Assembly (NCBI GenBank): GCA_028279885.1
Contig: JANQMX010000029.1
Coordinates: 1-64,000, forward strand
DNA: 64,000 nt
Source of the DNA: Rhodovibrionaceae bacterium
GTDB lineage: Bacteria; Pseudomonadota; Alphaproteobacteria; Kiloniellales; DSM-21159
Direction: 5' to 3'
Part shown: positions 26,974 to 35,200 of the stretch, in pieces
How the letters are laid out: every line of letters starts with the position of its first letter
How positions within the stretch are numbered: the first letter of the stretch is position 1
Translations under genes and position numbers: made by a program
The notes under the pieces: generated by a model
The model's input: only the letters and a program-made list of their open reading frames with translations
The model's database searches: none
Told to the model about the DNA's origin: nothing

Positions 26974-28596
26974 ATGCTGCCGAAGGCGTCAAGCTATCCT
27001 GAGTTGATCGAGCGGTTCCGCTGGCAGGTGCCGGAACGCTTCAACATCGGCGTCGCCGCCTGCGACCGCTGGGCCGACGGAAGCGGGCGTACGGCCATCG
27101 TCTACCACCGTCCCGACGCGGCGCCGCAACAGATCAGCTTCGATGCGCTGTCGCAGCAGTCCAACCGCCTGGCCAATGCCCTGAGCGCGCTTGGCATCAC
27201 CGCCGGTGACCGGGTCGGTATCCTGCTGCCGCAGCGGCCGGAGACCGCCGTCGCCCACATCGCCGCCTACAAGCTGGGCGCCATTGCCATCCCGCTCTTC
27301 GTGCTCTTCGGCGAGGAAGCTCTGGAGTATCGCCTCGCGGACTCCGGCGCCCGCGTGCTGATCACCGACCGCAGCGGGGCTGAGAAGATCACAGCCCTGC
27401 GGGAGCGCTTACCGGACCTCGCCGAGGTCATCTGCGTCGATGGCGCCGCCGAGGGTGCCCGAGACTATGGCGCGACGCTGGCCGATGCGTCGGATGCCTT
27501 CACCCCGGTGGACAGTCATGCCGACGACCCGGCGGTGATCATCTACACCTCGGGCACGACGGGGCCGCCCAAGGGCGCGCTCCATGCCCAGCGAGTGCTG
27601 CTCGGCCACTTGCCGGGAGTCGAGATGCCGCAGGACCTCTTTCCTCAGCCCGGCGATCTCTTCTGGACGCCGGCGGACTGGGCTTGGATCGGCGGTCTGC
27701 TCGACGTGCTCCTGCCCAGCCTTTTCCACGGCGTGCCGGTGCTGGCTCACCGCATGGCCAAGTTCGATCCAGAGGAAGCCTTTCGGCTGATGGCAGAATA
27801 CGAGGTGCGCAATGCTTTTCTGCCACCGACAGCGCTCAAGATGCTACGCGCTGTGGAGACACCCGGGCGACGCTTCAACTATCGCCTGCGCTCAATCGGC
27901 AGCGGCGGCGAGACCTTGGGCACCGAACTCCTCGATTGGGGCCGCAGCACCTTCGATCTCACGATCAACGAGTTCTACGGTCAGACCGAGTGCAATCTGA
28001 TCGTCTCCAACTGCGCCAGCGTCATGCCGGTCAGGGCCGGCAGCATGGGACGGCCCGTGCCGGGTCACAACGTCGCAATCGTTGACGAGGACGGCCAGCC
28101 GTTGCCGCTCGGCGAGGCGGGCACCATCGCCGTCAAGCGGCCCGACCCGGTGATGTTCCTGCGGTACTGGAACAATCCGGAGGCGACGGAACAGAAATTC
28201 GCGGGCGACTGGCTGCTGACCGGAGACCAAGGGACGATGGACGATGAAGGCTATCTGCGCTTTCAAGGCCGCGACGACGACGTCATCACCTCGGGCGGCT
28301 ATCGCATCGGTCCCGGCGAAGTCGAGGACTGTCTTCTGAAACATCCCGCCGTGGCCATGGCCGCCGTCGTCGGCGTTCCGGATGCCTTACGCACCGAACG
28401 GGTGAAGGCCTTCGTCGTCCTCGCCGAAGGGGAGGAACCTTCGGAGGATCTGGCGCGCGACATCCAGACCCACGTCAAAATCCGCCTGGCGGCACACGAG
28501 TACCCACGCGAGGTCGCCTTCATCGACACCCTGCCCATGACGGCGACAGGCAAGATCCTCCGCCGCGAGCTACGAGAGCAAGCGACGGACGTGTAG
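26974..28596 (+). CDS. AMP-forming acyl-CoA synthetase
   Basis: Activates a carboxylic acid to its CoA thioester via an acyl-adenylate. The 540-residue protein contains the ANL-family motifs in order: IIYTSGTTGPPKGALH (P-loop), WTPADWAW, EFYGQTECN, GDQGTMDDEGYLRFQGRDDD, SGGYRIGPGEVE, and the catalytic lysine in MTATGKILRREL near the C-terminus. The overall pattern is that of the acetyl-CoA synthetase/medium-chain (ACSM-like) group, so a short- or medium-chain acid is likely. GAGG precedes the ATG. It is divergent from the DECR-type reductase with a 56 bp shared promoter region. Confidence 0.9.
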   Translation: MLPKASSYPELIERFRWQVPERFNIGVAACDRWADGSGRTAIVYHRPDAAPQQISFDALSQQSNRLANALSALGITAGDRVGILLPQRPETAVAHIAAYKLGAIAIPLFVLFGEEALEYRLADSGARVLITDRSGAEKITALRERLPDLAEVICVDGAAEGARDYGATLADASDAFTPVDSHADDPAVIIYTSGTTGPPKGALHAQRVLLGHLPGVEMPQDLFPQPGDLFWTPADWAWIGGLLDVLLPSLFHGVPVLAHRMAKFDPEEAFRLMAEYEVRNAFLPPTALKMLRAVETPGRRFNYRLRSIGSGGETLGTELLDWGRSTFDLTINEFYGQTECNLIVSNCASVMPVRAGSMGRPVPGHNVAIVDEDGQPLPLGEAGTIAVKRPDPVMFLRYWNNPEATEQKFAGDWLLTGDQGTMDDEGYLRFQGRDDDVITSGGYRIGPGEVEDCLLKHPAVAMAAVVGVPDALRTERVKAFVVLAEGEEPSEDLARDIQTHVKIRLAAHEYPREVAFIDTLPMTATGKILRRELREQATDV

Positions 28597-28601
28597 TCCT
28601 C

Positions 28602-29366
28602 TTATGCCTCCCGAATAGCGCGGTGGATGACACGGCAGGCTTCGGCCCAGGCGCTGAGCGCTTCGCGCTGTTGCAAATGGTCGAGACCGAGCTTGGTGAA
28701 GCTCCCTTCGGTGGCGATGGCCGCCGTGGTCTCGTCGAGCGGCTCGCGATGGTGATCGCGTGCCATGGTGGCGGCCGCCCGGGTCGCCTGACTGGCCAGC
28801 AGCCGGGCACTGGCCGGGTCCAATCCGGCCTCGGCCATGACCGTCTCGGCCTGCTCCATCAAGGCGTAGAGACAGCCGTAGTAACAGTGGGCGATGTTGG
28901 CCGCATCGAAGCGCGCTTCGTCCGGCACCGCCGCCACCGGCCCAAGCGGTGCGAAGAGCGCGCGGGTCAGCGTGTCCTCGGGGTAGAGCGTGGTCGGGCT
29001 CTCGCCGACGGCCGCAGCGATGATCGGCATGACGCGTGTCACCTTTGTCTGCGGTGCCGCCGCTTGCACGTCCGCCAGCGGCAGTCCGGCCACCGCCGAG
29101 ATCAAGGTCTGGCCCGGTGCCCAGGACAGGCTGTTCACAACCTCCAGCGCGTGCCAGGGCCGCACCGAGAGCAGCACCGCCTCGCTCTGATCGACCAAGG
29201 CCTGGTTGTTGGCGACGACGCGCAGGCCGTAGCGCTCGGCCAAGGCCTGAGCCTTCTCCGCGTTCCGTGGCGACAACAGAAGCTCTGGTGCGTCTGCGCT
29301 GCGCATCCAGCCGGCCACCAGATGCTCCGAGAGATGGCCGATACCGAGAATGCCGAGAGTGGTCAT
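28602..29366 (-). CDS. ProC-like NAD(P)-dependent reductase
   Basis: A 254-residue protein with an N-terminal Rossmann motif (LGILGIGHLSEHLVAGW), the VLLSVRPWHALEVV strand and the ISAVAGLPLADVQ segment typical of pyrroline-5-carboxylate reductases, then a helical dimerisation domain with a Thr-rich SQATRAAATMARD in place of the usual substrate loop. It is shorter than, and clearly diverged from, housekeeping ProC. Its ATG overlaps the stop of the upstream B12-binding protein by four bases (ATGA), so the two are translationally coupled and probably act in one pathway. The substrate is unknown; an imine or amino acid derivative produced by the partner is a reasonable guess. Confidence 0.75.
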   Translation of the reverse strand: MTTLGILGIGHLSEHLVAGWMRSADAPELLLSPRNAEKAQALAERYGLRVVANNQALVDQSEAVLLSVRPWHALEVVNSLSWAPGQTLISAVAGLPLADVQAAAPQTKVTRVMPIIAAAVGESPTTLYPEDTLTRALFAPLGPVAAVPDEARFDAANIAHCYYGCLYALMEQAETVMAEAGLDPASARLLASQATRAAATMARDHHREPLDETTAAIATEGSFTKLGLDHLQQREALSAWAEACRVIHRAIREA

Positions 29367-31141
29367 GGACGCAAGCGCTCCTCTTTGATCACGTGCTGCA
29401 GAAGCGCAGGCAACAGCGCCTCCATATCGCGGCAGACGATGGCGCCGGCGGCAGCCAGTTCGTCGCCGACATCCACCGGCAGGCTGCTGTTCGAGGCGTC
29501 AGGAATCTGATTGAGCCGCCCGCCGATCAGGATGGGGATATCCAGCCCCCGCGCCGCCAACTCCGCCTTGACGCCTTGCAGGAAACTCAGGGCGACGCCG
29601 TTGTAGGTGCTGATCGCCAGCACATCGGCCTCTTGCGCCACGGCGGCGGCGACCAGCGCATCCGGGTCCGCCGAGACACCGCCGTCGAGCGGCGCGGCAC
29701 CCAAGCGCCTCAACACCTCCTCGAGCAAGAGCTTGCCATGCTCGTGCACGTCCGATGTGGCGACACAAACCCTCAAGCCGGCCGCCGAAACCGCCGCGAT
29801 CTCCAGCGCGGACCAATGCTCGACGCAGGTGTCGGCCATGGCCACCAACTCTTCCACCACCGGAGCCTCCACTGTTGGCCAGCGGCCCCTGGGCGCATCG
29901 GCGTCCGGTCGGCCCGGGCCGAAGAGCGCCTCCAGCTTGCGTGGGCCGAGCCGCCGCAAGGTCAATAGAAGCTCCATGGGGTCAGAGATCTCGACGCCGG
30001 CTTCGGCCAATCCGTCCAGGACCCGCTGCTTGAAGAGCTGGCCGCCCGCGATCAGCCGATCGGCCAGTTGTTCCACAGCCGGCCAGTCGATCAAGGTCGC
30101 GTGACCCTCAGCCTGCTCTAGCAAGCGGATTGCATAGAGCTGCGCGGCAACGACCTCGTCGATGTCGGGAATCCGTTCATTCTCGCTGACCGGAACGGGA
30201 TTGAGCGCATGGCCGCTCGGCCAGCGGCCCTGCCCCAGGGCATCGATCAAGAGGTAACTGCCGAGGCTCGCATAGTTCTCGGCCGGCCCGCCGCGGTAGC
30301 TGGTCGTGTTGCCGTAGACCATGGTGCCAGGCGTGTCCTCGACTTTCGCCAAGGCGCATTGAAAGGCGGCGCGGGTCAGCGGCTCGGAGAAATGGTGGCC
30401 GAAGCAGTGGCTGACTCGGGCGCCGATCAGCCGGTCGACGATGTGCTGCTCGATCAGCACCGCGCCGAGCACGCAAGAGAGATCGGTGAAGAGCGCGGCG
30501 AAGCCGTCGTCGAGATTGGAATGCACCAGGATCTCGGCCGGCTGCGCTGCGATCAGGCCAAGCGCGCGCAAGGTGGCCTCGGTGCTGGCGACTTCGTCGT
30601 CCCAGCCCGGCAGACGGAAGGTAAAGTACTGGCCGAGGTTGCCGATCGCCGTCGCGCCGGCGGCAAGCGCGGCCTGCGTGTTCTCCAGAGCGGCAGGAAA
30701 GCCGAGCACGAAGTCGCCGAAGTGCGGGGCGACCGGCGCGACTTGGCTGAGTGCCGCGAAATCTTCCGGCCCCTCGAGGATCAAACCGGTGCCACGCGGC
30801 TGGCCCTGCCTTATCGCCTGGGGGAAGCCCATCGACCAGTCGAGACAGATGCCGTAACGCGCGACCGCCCGCCCCCGGCGCGCCGTCGCCTCGTGAACAT
30901 CGGCGGCAGCCGCCAGCGTCTTGGCCTTGTCGCGGTAGCCGATCTGGGCGTGCAGCATGACCTCTCTCGCCGCAGCCTGCCGGCGCTTGTGCTCGGCTTC
31001 GCTGGCGACGCCGTGCGCCGATAGGAAGGCGCAAGAGCCGAGCGGCCAGTCGCGCGCCAAGGCCCGCCCCTCGGCGATCAGTTCGGCGCCGGGACAGAGG
31101 TCTTGTTCAGGAATGAGGTCGCTGCGGGACAGGCTGCTCAT
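29363..31141 (-). CDS. Cobalamin-binding protein with N-terminal mutase-like barrel (uncharacterised)
   Basis: A 592-residue protein. The C-terminal 130 residues form a B12-binding domain with Asp464-x-His466-x-x-Gly469 (SDVHEHGK), then VLAISTYNG and ILIGGRL, indicating base-off/His-on cobalamin. The N-terminal 400 residues have alternating alpha/beta character (ICLDWSMGFP, FVLGFPAALENTQAALAAGATAIGNLGQY, EILVHSNLDDGF, TMVYGNTTSYRGG) and weakly recall the glutamate mutase large subunit barrel; that is my reading, not a firm family call. No corrinoid methyltransferase signature is seen. It is coupled to the ProC-like gene downstream. A carbon-skeleton or amino-group migration on an amino acid would fit, but the reaction is unknown. 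Confidence 0.6.
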   Translation of the reverse strand: MSSLSRSDLIPEQDLCPGAELIAEGRALARDWPLGSCAFLSAHGVASEAEHKRRQAAAREVMLHAQIGYRDKAKTLAAAADVHEATARRGRAVARYGICLDWSMGFPQAIRQGQPRGTGLILEGPEDFAALSQVAPVAPHFGDFVLGFPAALENTQAALAAGATAIGNLGQYFTFRLPGWDDEVASTEATLRALGLIAAQPAEILVHSNLDDGFAALFTDLSCVLGAVLIEQHIVDRLIGARVSHCFGHHFSEPLTRAAFQCALAKVEDTPGTMVYGNTTSYRGGPAENYASLGSYLLIDALGQGRWPSGHALNPVPVSENERIPDIDEVVAAQLYAIRLLEQAEGHATLIDWPAVEQLADRLIAGGQLFKQRVLDGLAEAGVEISDPMELLLTLRRLGPRKLEALFGPGRPDADAPRGRWPTVEAPVVEELVAMADTCVEHWSALEIAAVSAAGLRVCVATSDVHEHGKLLLEEVLRRLGAAPLDGGVSADPDALVAAAVAQEADVLAISTYNGVALSFLQGVKAELAARGLDIPILIGGRLNQIPDASNSSLPVDVGDELAAAGAIVCRDMEALLPALLQHVIKEERLRP

Positions 31142-31207
31142 GACACTCTACCAGCCCGATGCTGCCCGCCGGCGCGTCGCTTGACAATCGCCCTGTCGGA
31201 TTGGGCG

Positions 31208-32452
31208 CTAGCGCCAGGCCGCCCGCGGGTTGTTCAGCGCCGTGGGTCCCATCGCCAGGCAGTAAACGCGCGCCTCCCGCAGACGGCGGCAGATTCTCGC
31301 GGACTCGCGTGGCGGCAGACCGGTCAACAGAGCCGTAAAGCGCCGGATACCGCCGCGCCGACTGCTTAGAATGGTGCCTTCCGTCTTCTGCTGCGCCGGA
31401 GTCAGCAGCGCGAAGCTCTCCCGCATCACGTTTTCTGCGCGCCGCCGCTCGGTGAAGGTGCCGAGCAGAACGCCCCAGCCGCGAAAGCGCTGGGTGGCGC
31501 TGGCCGTGCGCACGCCGGAGCTGCCACAGTGGGGCGCGGAGAGGATCTCAGGTGGCTCACCTTCCCCGCGCGCCGCGTTCTGCACGAAACCGACCTTGCG
31601 CAGCCTGGGCTCAGTACGAGTGCCCCTAAAACCCGCCTGCAGCAGGCGAATGGCCTTCAGGTTCCGGGCAGCCTTCGTCTGCGAACCGAGCACAACGGCG
31701 ATCAACGTGCGCCCCCCGCGTTCGGCAGCGGCGACGATGTTGTAGCCGGACCAGCAGGTGAAGCCTGTCTTGAGCCCTGCGGCACCGGGAAAGCTCCCGA
31801 GCAAAGCGTTCGTTGTGCTCAGCCGCCGGGTGCCGATGCGGGTCTCGGTCCTGGCGAAGAGCGACTGTCGCTCGGTGAAGCGCCTCAGAATGGCCGCGCC
31901 CAGGATGGCCATGTCCCTTGCCGTGGTGACGTTGTCGCGGTGCGGCAGCCCGGAGGCATTGCCGAAGCGCGTTCCGCTCATTCCAAGGCGCCGCGCCTTG
32001 TCGGTCATACGAGCCGCGAAGACTGCCTCGTTGGCGGTCAGCGCCTCCGCAACCACCACGGCGGCATCGTTGGCGGAGGCGACGACAGAGGCTGCAAGCG
32101 CTTCACCGAAGCGCACCGTCTCTCCACTGCGCAGTCCGGCTTTGGTTGGCGGCTGCGCTGCGGCATGGCGAGAGACCTTGACCTGCTGGGTCTCGGAGAT
32201 CAGCCCGGCGTCTAAGGCTTCGAGGGCGAGATAGGCGCTCATCAGCTTGACCAGAGAGGCCGTATAGCGTGGCGAGCCGGCATTGTGCGAGTCCAGCACC
32301 GTCTCGGTCTCGGCATCGATGACGATGTAGGAGAGGTTTTCCTCGGCGGCCTGAGACGGAGCCGAGAAGCCCGACAAGAGGCCAAAGGAAAGGGTCATGG
32401 CCCAGGCAAGCCCAATCATGCGCCTGAGACGCCACGGCCCGCCATATTCCAA
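31208..32452 (-). CDS. D-alanyl-D-alanine carboxypeptidase with SPOR domain (PBP5/6 family)
   Basis: Trims the terminal D-Ala from peptidoglycan stem peptides in the periplasm. A signal peptide (RLRRMIGLAWAM... ending APSQA) is followed by the penicillin-binding motifs: SLVK (Ser66-Lys69), SAND (SxN) and LKTG. The last 80 residues (GWGVLLGTFTERRRAENVM to the end) look like a SPOR peptidoglycan-binding domain, which targets septa in other enzymes. The start is uncertain: the TTG at 32452 has GGAAGG six bases upstream and gives a good signal peptide; an ATG 33 bases downstream also works. It is monocistronic. Confidence 0.85.
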   Translation of the reverse strand: MEYGGPWRLRRMIGLAWAMTLSFGLLSGFSAPSQAAEENLSYIVIDAETETVLDSHNAGSPRYTASLVKLMSAYLALEALDAGLISETQQVKVSRHAAAQPPTKAGLRSGETVRFGEALAASVVASANDAAVVVAEALTANEAVFAARMTDKARRLGMSGTRFGNASGLPHRDNVTTARDMAILGAAILRRFTERQSLFARTETRIGTRRLSTTNALLGSFPGAAGLKTGFTCWSGYNIVAAAERGGRTLIAVVLGSQTKAARNLKAIRLLQAGFRGTRTEPRLRKVGFVQNAARGEGEPPEILSAPHCGSSGVRTASATQRFRGWGVLLGTFTERRRAENVMRESFALLTPAQQKTEGTILSSRRGGIRRFTALLTGLPPRESARICRRLREARVYCLAMGPTALNNPRAAWR

Positions 32453-32624
32453 GCGGCCCCTTCCTTCCCCGGACAACACAGCCCAGATCACAACCCCAAA
32501 CTCCGCGACCAGTGCAAGAGCGGCAGGATAGCCGCGAAACGCTGCTCTTTTGTGAGAGCTATCGTCGCAAGTTTGCCTGAGAAGGGGTTAGGATGCCAAC
32601 CGCGGGGCTGACCAAAGGCTTTGT

Positions 32625-33260
32625 TTAGAACGGCAGGTTGGCGGTCAGGTCGATCTGTCCGCCGCCATAGGGACGAACGTCAAGATCGCCACCACGAATG
32701 CGCGCCATCAATCGGGTGAAATAGGCATGAACCACCCTCGGGCTCATCTCCGCCACATCGACGTGGTCAGCCAGCCCTTGCTGAGCCTCTTCGCGCAGGC
32801 GAACCCCCTCGCCTTCCGCAACCAGCTTGACCTCAAAGCCGCTTCCGGACGGCGCAAGAGACACGACTAGGCGCCCGCCACGCATCAGGCACTCCGCGCC
32901 CAAGGCCACCATGTTTAGCAAGACCTTGACGCAGCCATCGGGCAAGGTGGCGGGAACGTTCTGCGGCCATACCATCTCGATCTTGTGCGCCTTGGCAAAG
33001 CCATTGCAAAGGTTGGTCAGAGTTTCCCAATCGGCGCCCTGAGCCCCGGCTGCTCCGTAGGCGAGGCGGTAGAACTGTAGAAGGTCAGCCGCCTGGCCCG
33101 CGCTGCGCATGGCAAGCGCCAAAGCGTCCTCGCTCATGCCCTCGTCGTCCTCGGCCAGAAACTCCAGCCCGTTGTTGACAGCACCCACCGGACCCACAAG
33201 ATCGTGGCAAAGACGGGAGATCAACAACTCGGCAATACGGGGGTCGATGGTGACGCTCAT
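32625..33260 (-). CDS. chpT: Histidine phosphotransferase ChpT
   Basis: Relays phosphate from the hybrid kinase CckA to CtrA and CpdR in the alphaproteobacterial cell-cycle circuit. The 211-residue protein has the phospho-accepting His19 in SRLCHDLVGPVGAVNNGLEF, the ChpT signature, and a degenerate ATPase-like C-terminal domain (NMVALGAECLMRGGRLVVSL). The ATG at 33260 is preceded by GGAAAG. It is divergent from a DUF3553 gene. No ctrA, cpdR or cckA lies in the window. The family is confined to Alphaproteobacteria, which makes it the best taxonomic marker here. Confidence 0.92.
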   Translation of the reverse strand: MSVTIDPRIAELLISRLCHDLVGPVGAVNNGLEFLAEDDEGMSEDALALAMRSAGQAADLLQFYRLAYGAAGAQGADWETLTNLCNGFAKAHKIEMVWPQNVPATLPDGCVKVLLNMVALGAECLMRGGRLVVSLAPSGSGFEVKLVAEGEGVRLREEAQQGLADHVDVAEMSPRVVHAYFTRLMARIRGGDLDVRPYGGGQIDLTANLPF

Positions 33261-33418
33261 GCTTTCCGTTCTCTTTTGGTGTGTTTTTTCGGGCCGGCCG
33301 GCCAATGAAACCGCTGCGAGGGCGTCGCGCTGGCTCCTCTCACGGTTGCGTGGGATACTGACTCTACCGTTGCTCCGGCACTAGAATCGGGGCCAAAGAA
33401 TCCAACTAGCGGCAAGAC

Positions 33419-33628
33419 ATGCAGAATTTGTTAACCGATCAAGACTTGGTTCCCGGTGACTTCGTGCGACACCCAGGCCAACCTGACTGGGGGCGCGGGC
33501 AAGTGCAGTCGGTTGTCGGCAACCGTGTGACGATCAACTTCGAAAACGTGGGCAAGCTATTGATCGATACCTCCGTCATCGAGCTGGAGCGCGTGTCCAG
33601 CGATTGTGAACCGGAGAATAACAACTAA
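33419..33628 (+). CDS. DUF3553 small protein
   Basis: A 69-residue protein with the compact beta-barrel pattern of DUF3553: PGDFVRHPGQPDWGRGQVQSV, then VTINFENVGKLLID. The GDxVRHP..PxWGxGxV pattern is also seen in small RNA-polymerase- and CarD-like Tudor folds, so a nucleic-acid or protein-binding role is conceivable. It is divergent from chpT and 55 bp upstream of the ankyrin-repeat gene. Function unknown. Confidence 0.8.
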   Translation: MQNLLTDQDLVPGDFVRHPGQPDWGRGQVQSVVGNRVTINFENVGKLLIDTSVIELERVSSDCEPENNN

Positions 33629-33636
33629 ACCGCAGC

Positions 33637-33680
33637 TGGCGAGATGTCAGGGGAGAAGTTGGCGAGATGTCAGGGGAGAA
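33637..33680 (+). repeat. Tandem duplication containing the Shine-Dalgarno sequence
   Basis: A 21-base unit starting TGGCGAGATGTCAGG and ending GGAGAA occurs twice, at 33637-33657 and 33660-33680 (period 23). Each copy carries AGGGGAG. Only the second is correctly placed before the GTG at 33684. Confidence 0.85.
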
Positions 33681-33683
33681 AGT

Positions 33684-34964
33684 GTGACAACACCAGAGGG
33701 AAGCAGGCAGCCATTGGGGGCCAAGTCCATCCTGGCCACGGCCGGCGCCAAGCTTCTGTCACAGCCAAGAATCCACATTGCGCCATACGCTTGGTGGCTA
33801 CTGGCCTTCGGGGTGGCACTTCTGCTGCTGGCGGTGCGGCCGGCTTGGTCGCAGCAAGCGGAAAGCTCGAGCGCAGCCAGCCAGCTTCTCCATCAAGCCG
33901 CCGTTCACGGCGATGCGGAGATGGCTGCCTTCGCCATCGAGCGCGGCGCCGATTTGGAAGCCCGCAACGAGCTGGGCAACACGGCCCTGCAGGTCAGCGC
34001 CATGTACGGCAGCGAGGCGGTGGCCCGCGTCCTCCTCGAAGCCGGCGCAGAGGCGGCGGCGGCAACAGCCGATGACCGCTGGACCGCGCTGCACTACACC
34101 GCCTACGAGGGGCACGCGGGCGTCGCGCGGGTGTTGATCGAATTTGATGCGCCGCTGGAGCTGCGGGAAACGGATCACGGCAACACACCGCTGCTGATCG
34201 CTGCACGGCGCGGCAATCGCGCCGTGCTCGCAGCCCTGCTGGACGCCGGCGCGAACATCGAGGCACGCGACGGCAGCGACGGCAACACGGCCCTGATCAA
34301 TTCCGCCTTCAGCCCCGTGGCCGCCTCGGCCCTGGCCGAGCTGGTCGCCCGGGGCGCGGTGGTGAATGCACAGGCCGCCGACGGCATCACCCCGTTGATG
34401 GCATCCGTGCAAAGCGGCAACGAGGCCGGGATCGACCTGCTGCTGGGCGCCGGTGCGCGCGCGGATCTGGTCGACGCGCGCGGCCACTCGGCTCTGCATC
34501 GTGCCGCCGAGCGCGGCGACACGGCACTGGGGCTGCGGCTGCTGGAGGCCGGTGCCGTGCTGGACCAGCGCGGCGAAGACGGCACGACGCCGCTGATCGC
34601 CGCGCTGTCCACGGCCCAGATCGATACCATGATCGCTTTGCTTGAGCGGGGCGCCGACCCGGCGCTCGCCGGCCCACGGGACGAGCCGCCGCTTCATCTG
34701 GCGGCGCGCTACGGCAATCCGGCGGCGGTTGCCGTGCTGCTGGAAGCTGGCGCCGACCCCAATGCGACCGACCCGGCCAAAGGCAACACCGCCATGATGC
34801 TGGCCGCCAATGTCGGGAGCATCAGCAGCGTGCGCCTGCTCATCGAAGCAGGCGCCGATGTCTCACTGGTGGCGAATGACGGTTGGACAGCCCTCCAGGC
34901 GGCCGAGATGATCGGCGACGAAGAGACAGCAGCGCTCCTCCGCCAAGCCGGCGCGGAGCGCTGA
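33684..34964 (+). CDS. Ankyrin-repeat protein with N-terminal membrane anchor/signal
   Basis: A 426-residue protein. A single hydrophobic segment (about residues 28-48, ending RPAWSQQAES) is either a signal peptide or a membrane anchor. Residues of about 55-425 are around eleven ankyrin repeats with the G-TALH-AA-G and LLEAGA signatures (for example WTALHYTAYEGHAGVARVLI). The mature protein is predicted periplasmic and is presumably a protein-binding scaffold. The GTG at 33684 is chosen because of AGGGGAG five bases upstream. The partner is unknown; its position near chpT and the formate dehydrogenase cluster gives no clear hint. Confidence 0.87.
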   Translation: MTTPEGSRQPLGAKSILATAGAKLLSQPRIHIAPYAWWLLAFGVALLLLAVRPAWSQQAESSSAASQLLHQAAVHGDAEMAAFAIERGADLEARNELGNTALQVSAMYGSEAVARVLLEAGAEAAAATADDRWTALHYTAYEGHAGVARVLIEFDAPLELRETDHGNTPLLIAARRGNRAVLAALLDAGANIEARDGSDGNTALINSAFSPVAASALAELVARGAVVNAQAADGITPLMASVQSGNEAGIDLLLGAGARADLVDARGHSALHRAAERGDTALGLRLLEAGAVLDQRGEDGTTPLIAALSTAQIDTMIALLERGADPALAGPRDEPPLHLAARYGNPAAVAVLLEAGADPNATDPAKGNTAMMLAANVGSISSVRLLIEAGADVSLVANDGWTALQAAEMIGDEETAALLRQAGAER

Positions 34965-34983
34965 GCCGAAGGCGCTAAAGGCG

Positions 34984-35106
34984 CTAAAGGCGCACGTTGG
35001 GCGATGAGAAGACGGTGCTGCTGTCCATGCCCAGCGACTGAAGCGCAAAGGCGGCGACAACGGCGAGCACGACCATCGCGAAGGTTCCGGCAACAAAAGC
35101 CTTCAT
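34984..35106 (-). CDS. 40-residue membrane microprotein
   Basis: An ATG at 35106 with GGGAGAGAG upstream opens a 40-codon frame: MKAFVAGTF, a hydrophobic stretch (about residues 5-24, rich in Ala and Val), then SSTVFSSPNVRL and a TAG stop. The signal- or anchor-like helix followed by a short Ser-rich tail ending VRL resembles small hypothetical proteins I recall in other alphaproteobacteria, but I cannot name a family. It is 94 bp downstream of the WD40-cytochrome c gene on the same strand, so it may be the last cistron of the formate dehydrogenase operon. Its stop lies in a small repeat of AGGCGCTA. Confidence 0.68.
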   Translation of the reverse strand: MKAFVAGTFAMVVLAVVAAFALQSLGMDSSTVFSSPNVRL

Positions 35107-35200
35107 AGCGTTACTCTCTCCCATATGGCGGCGGTTGCCGCCGCTTGCTTCGTTACCCCAAATATGGCGAAGGGAACCGCGTCCCGCAAATTCGCCAGCA

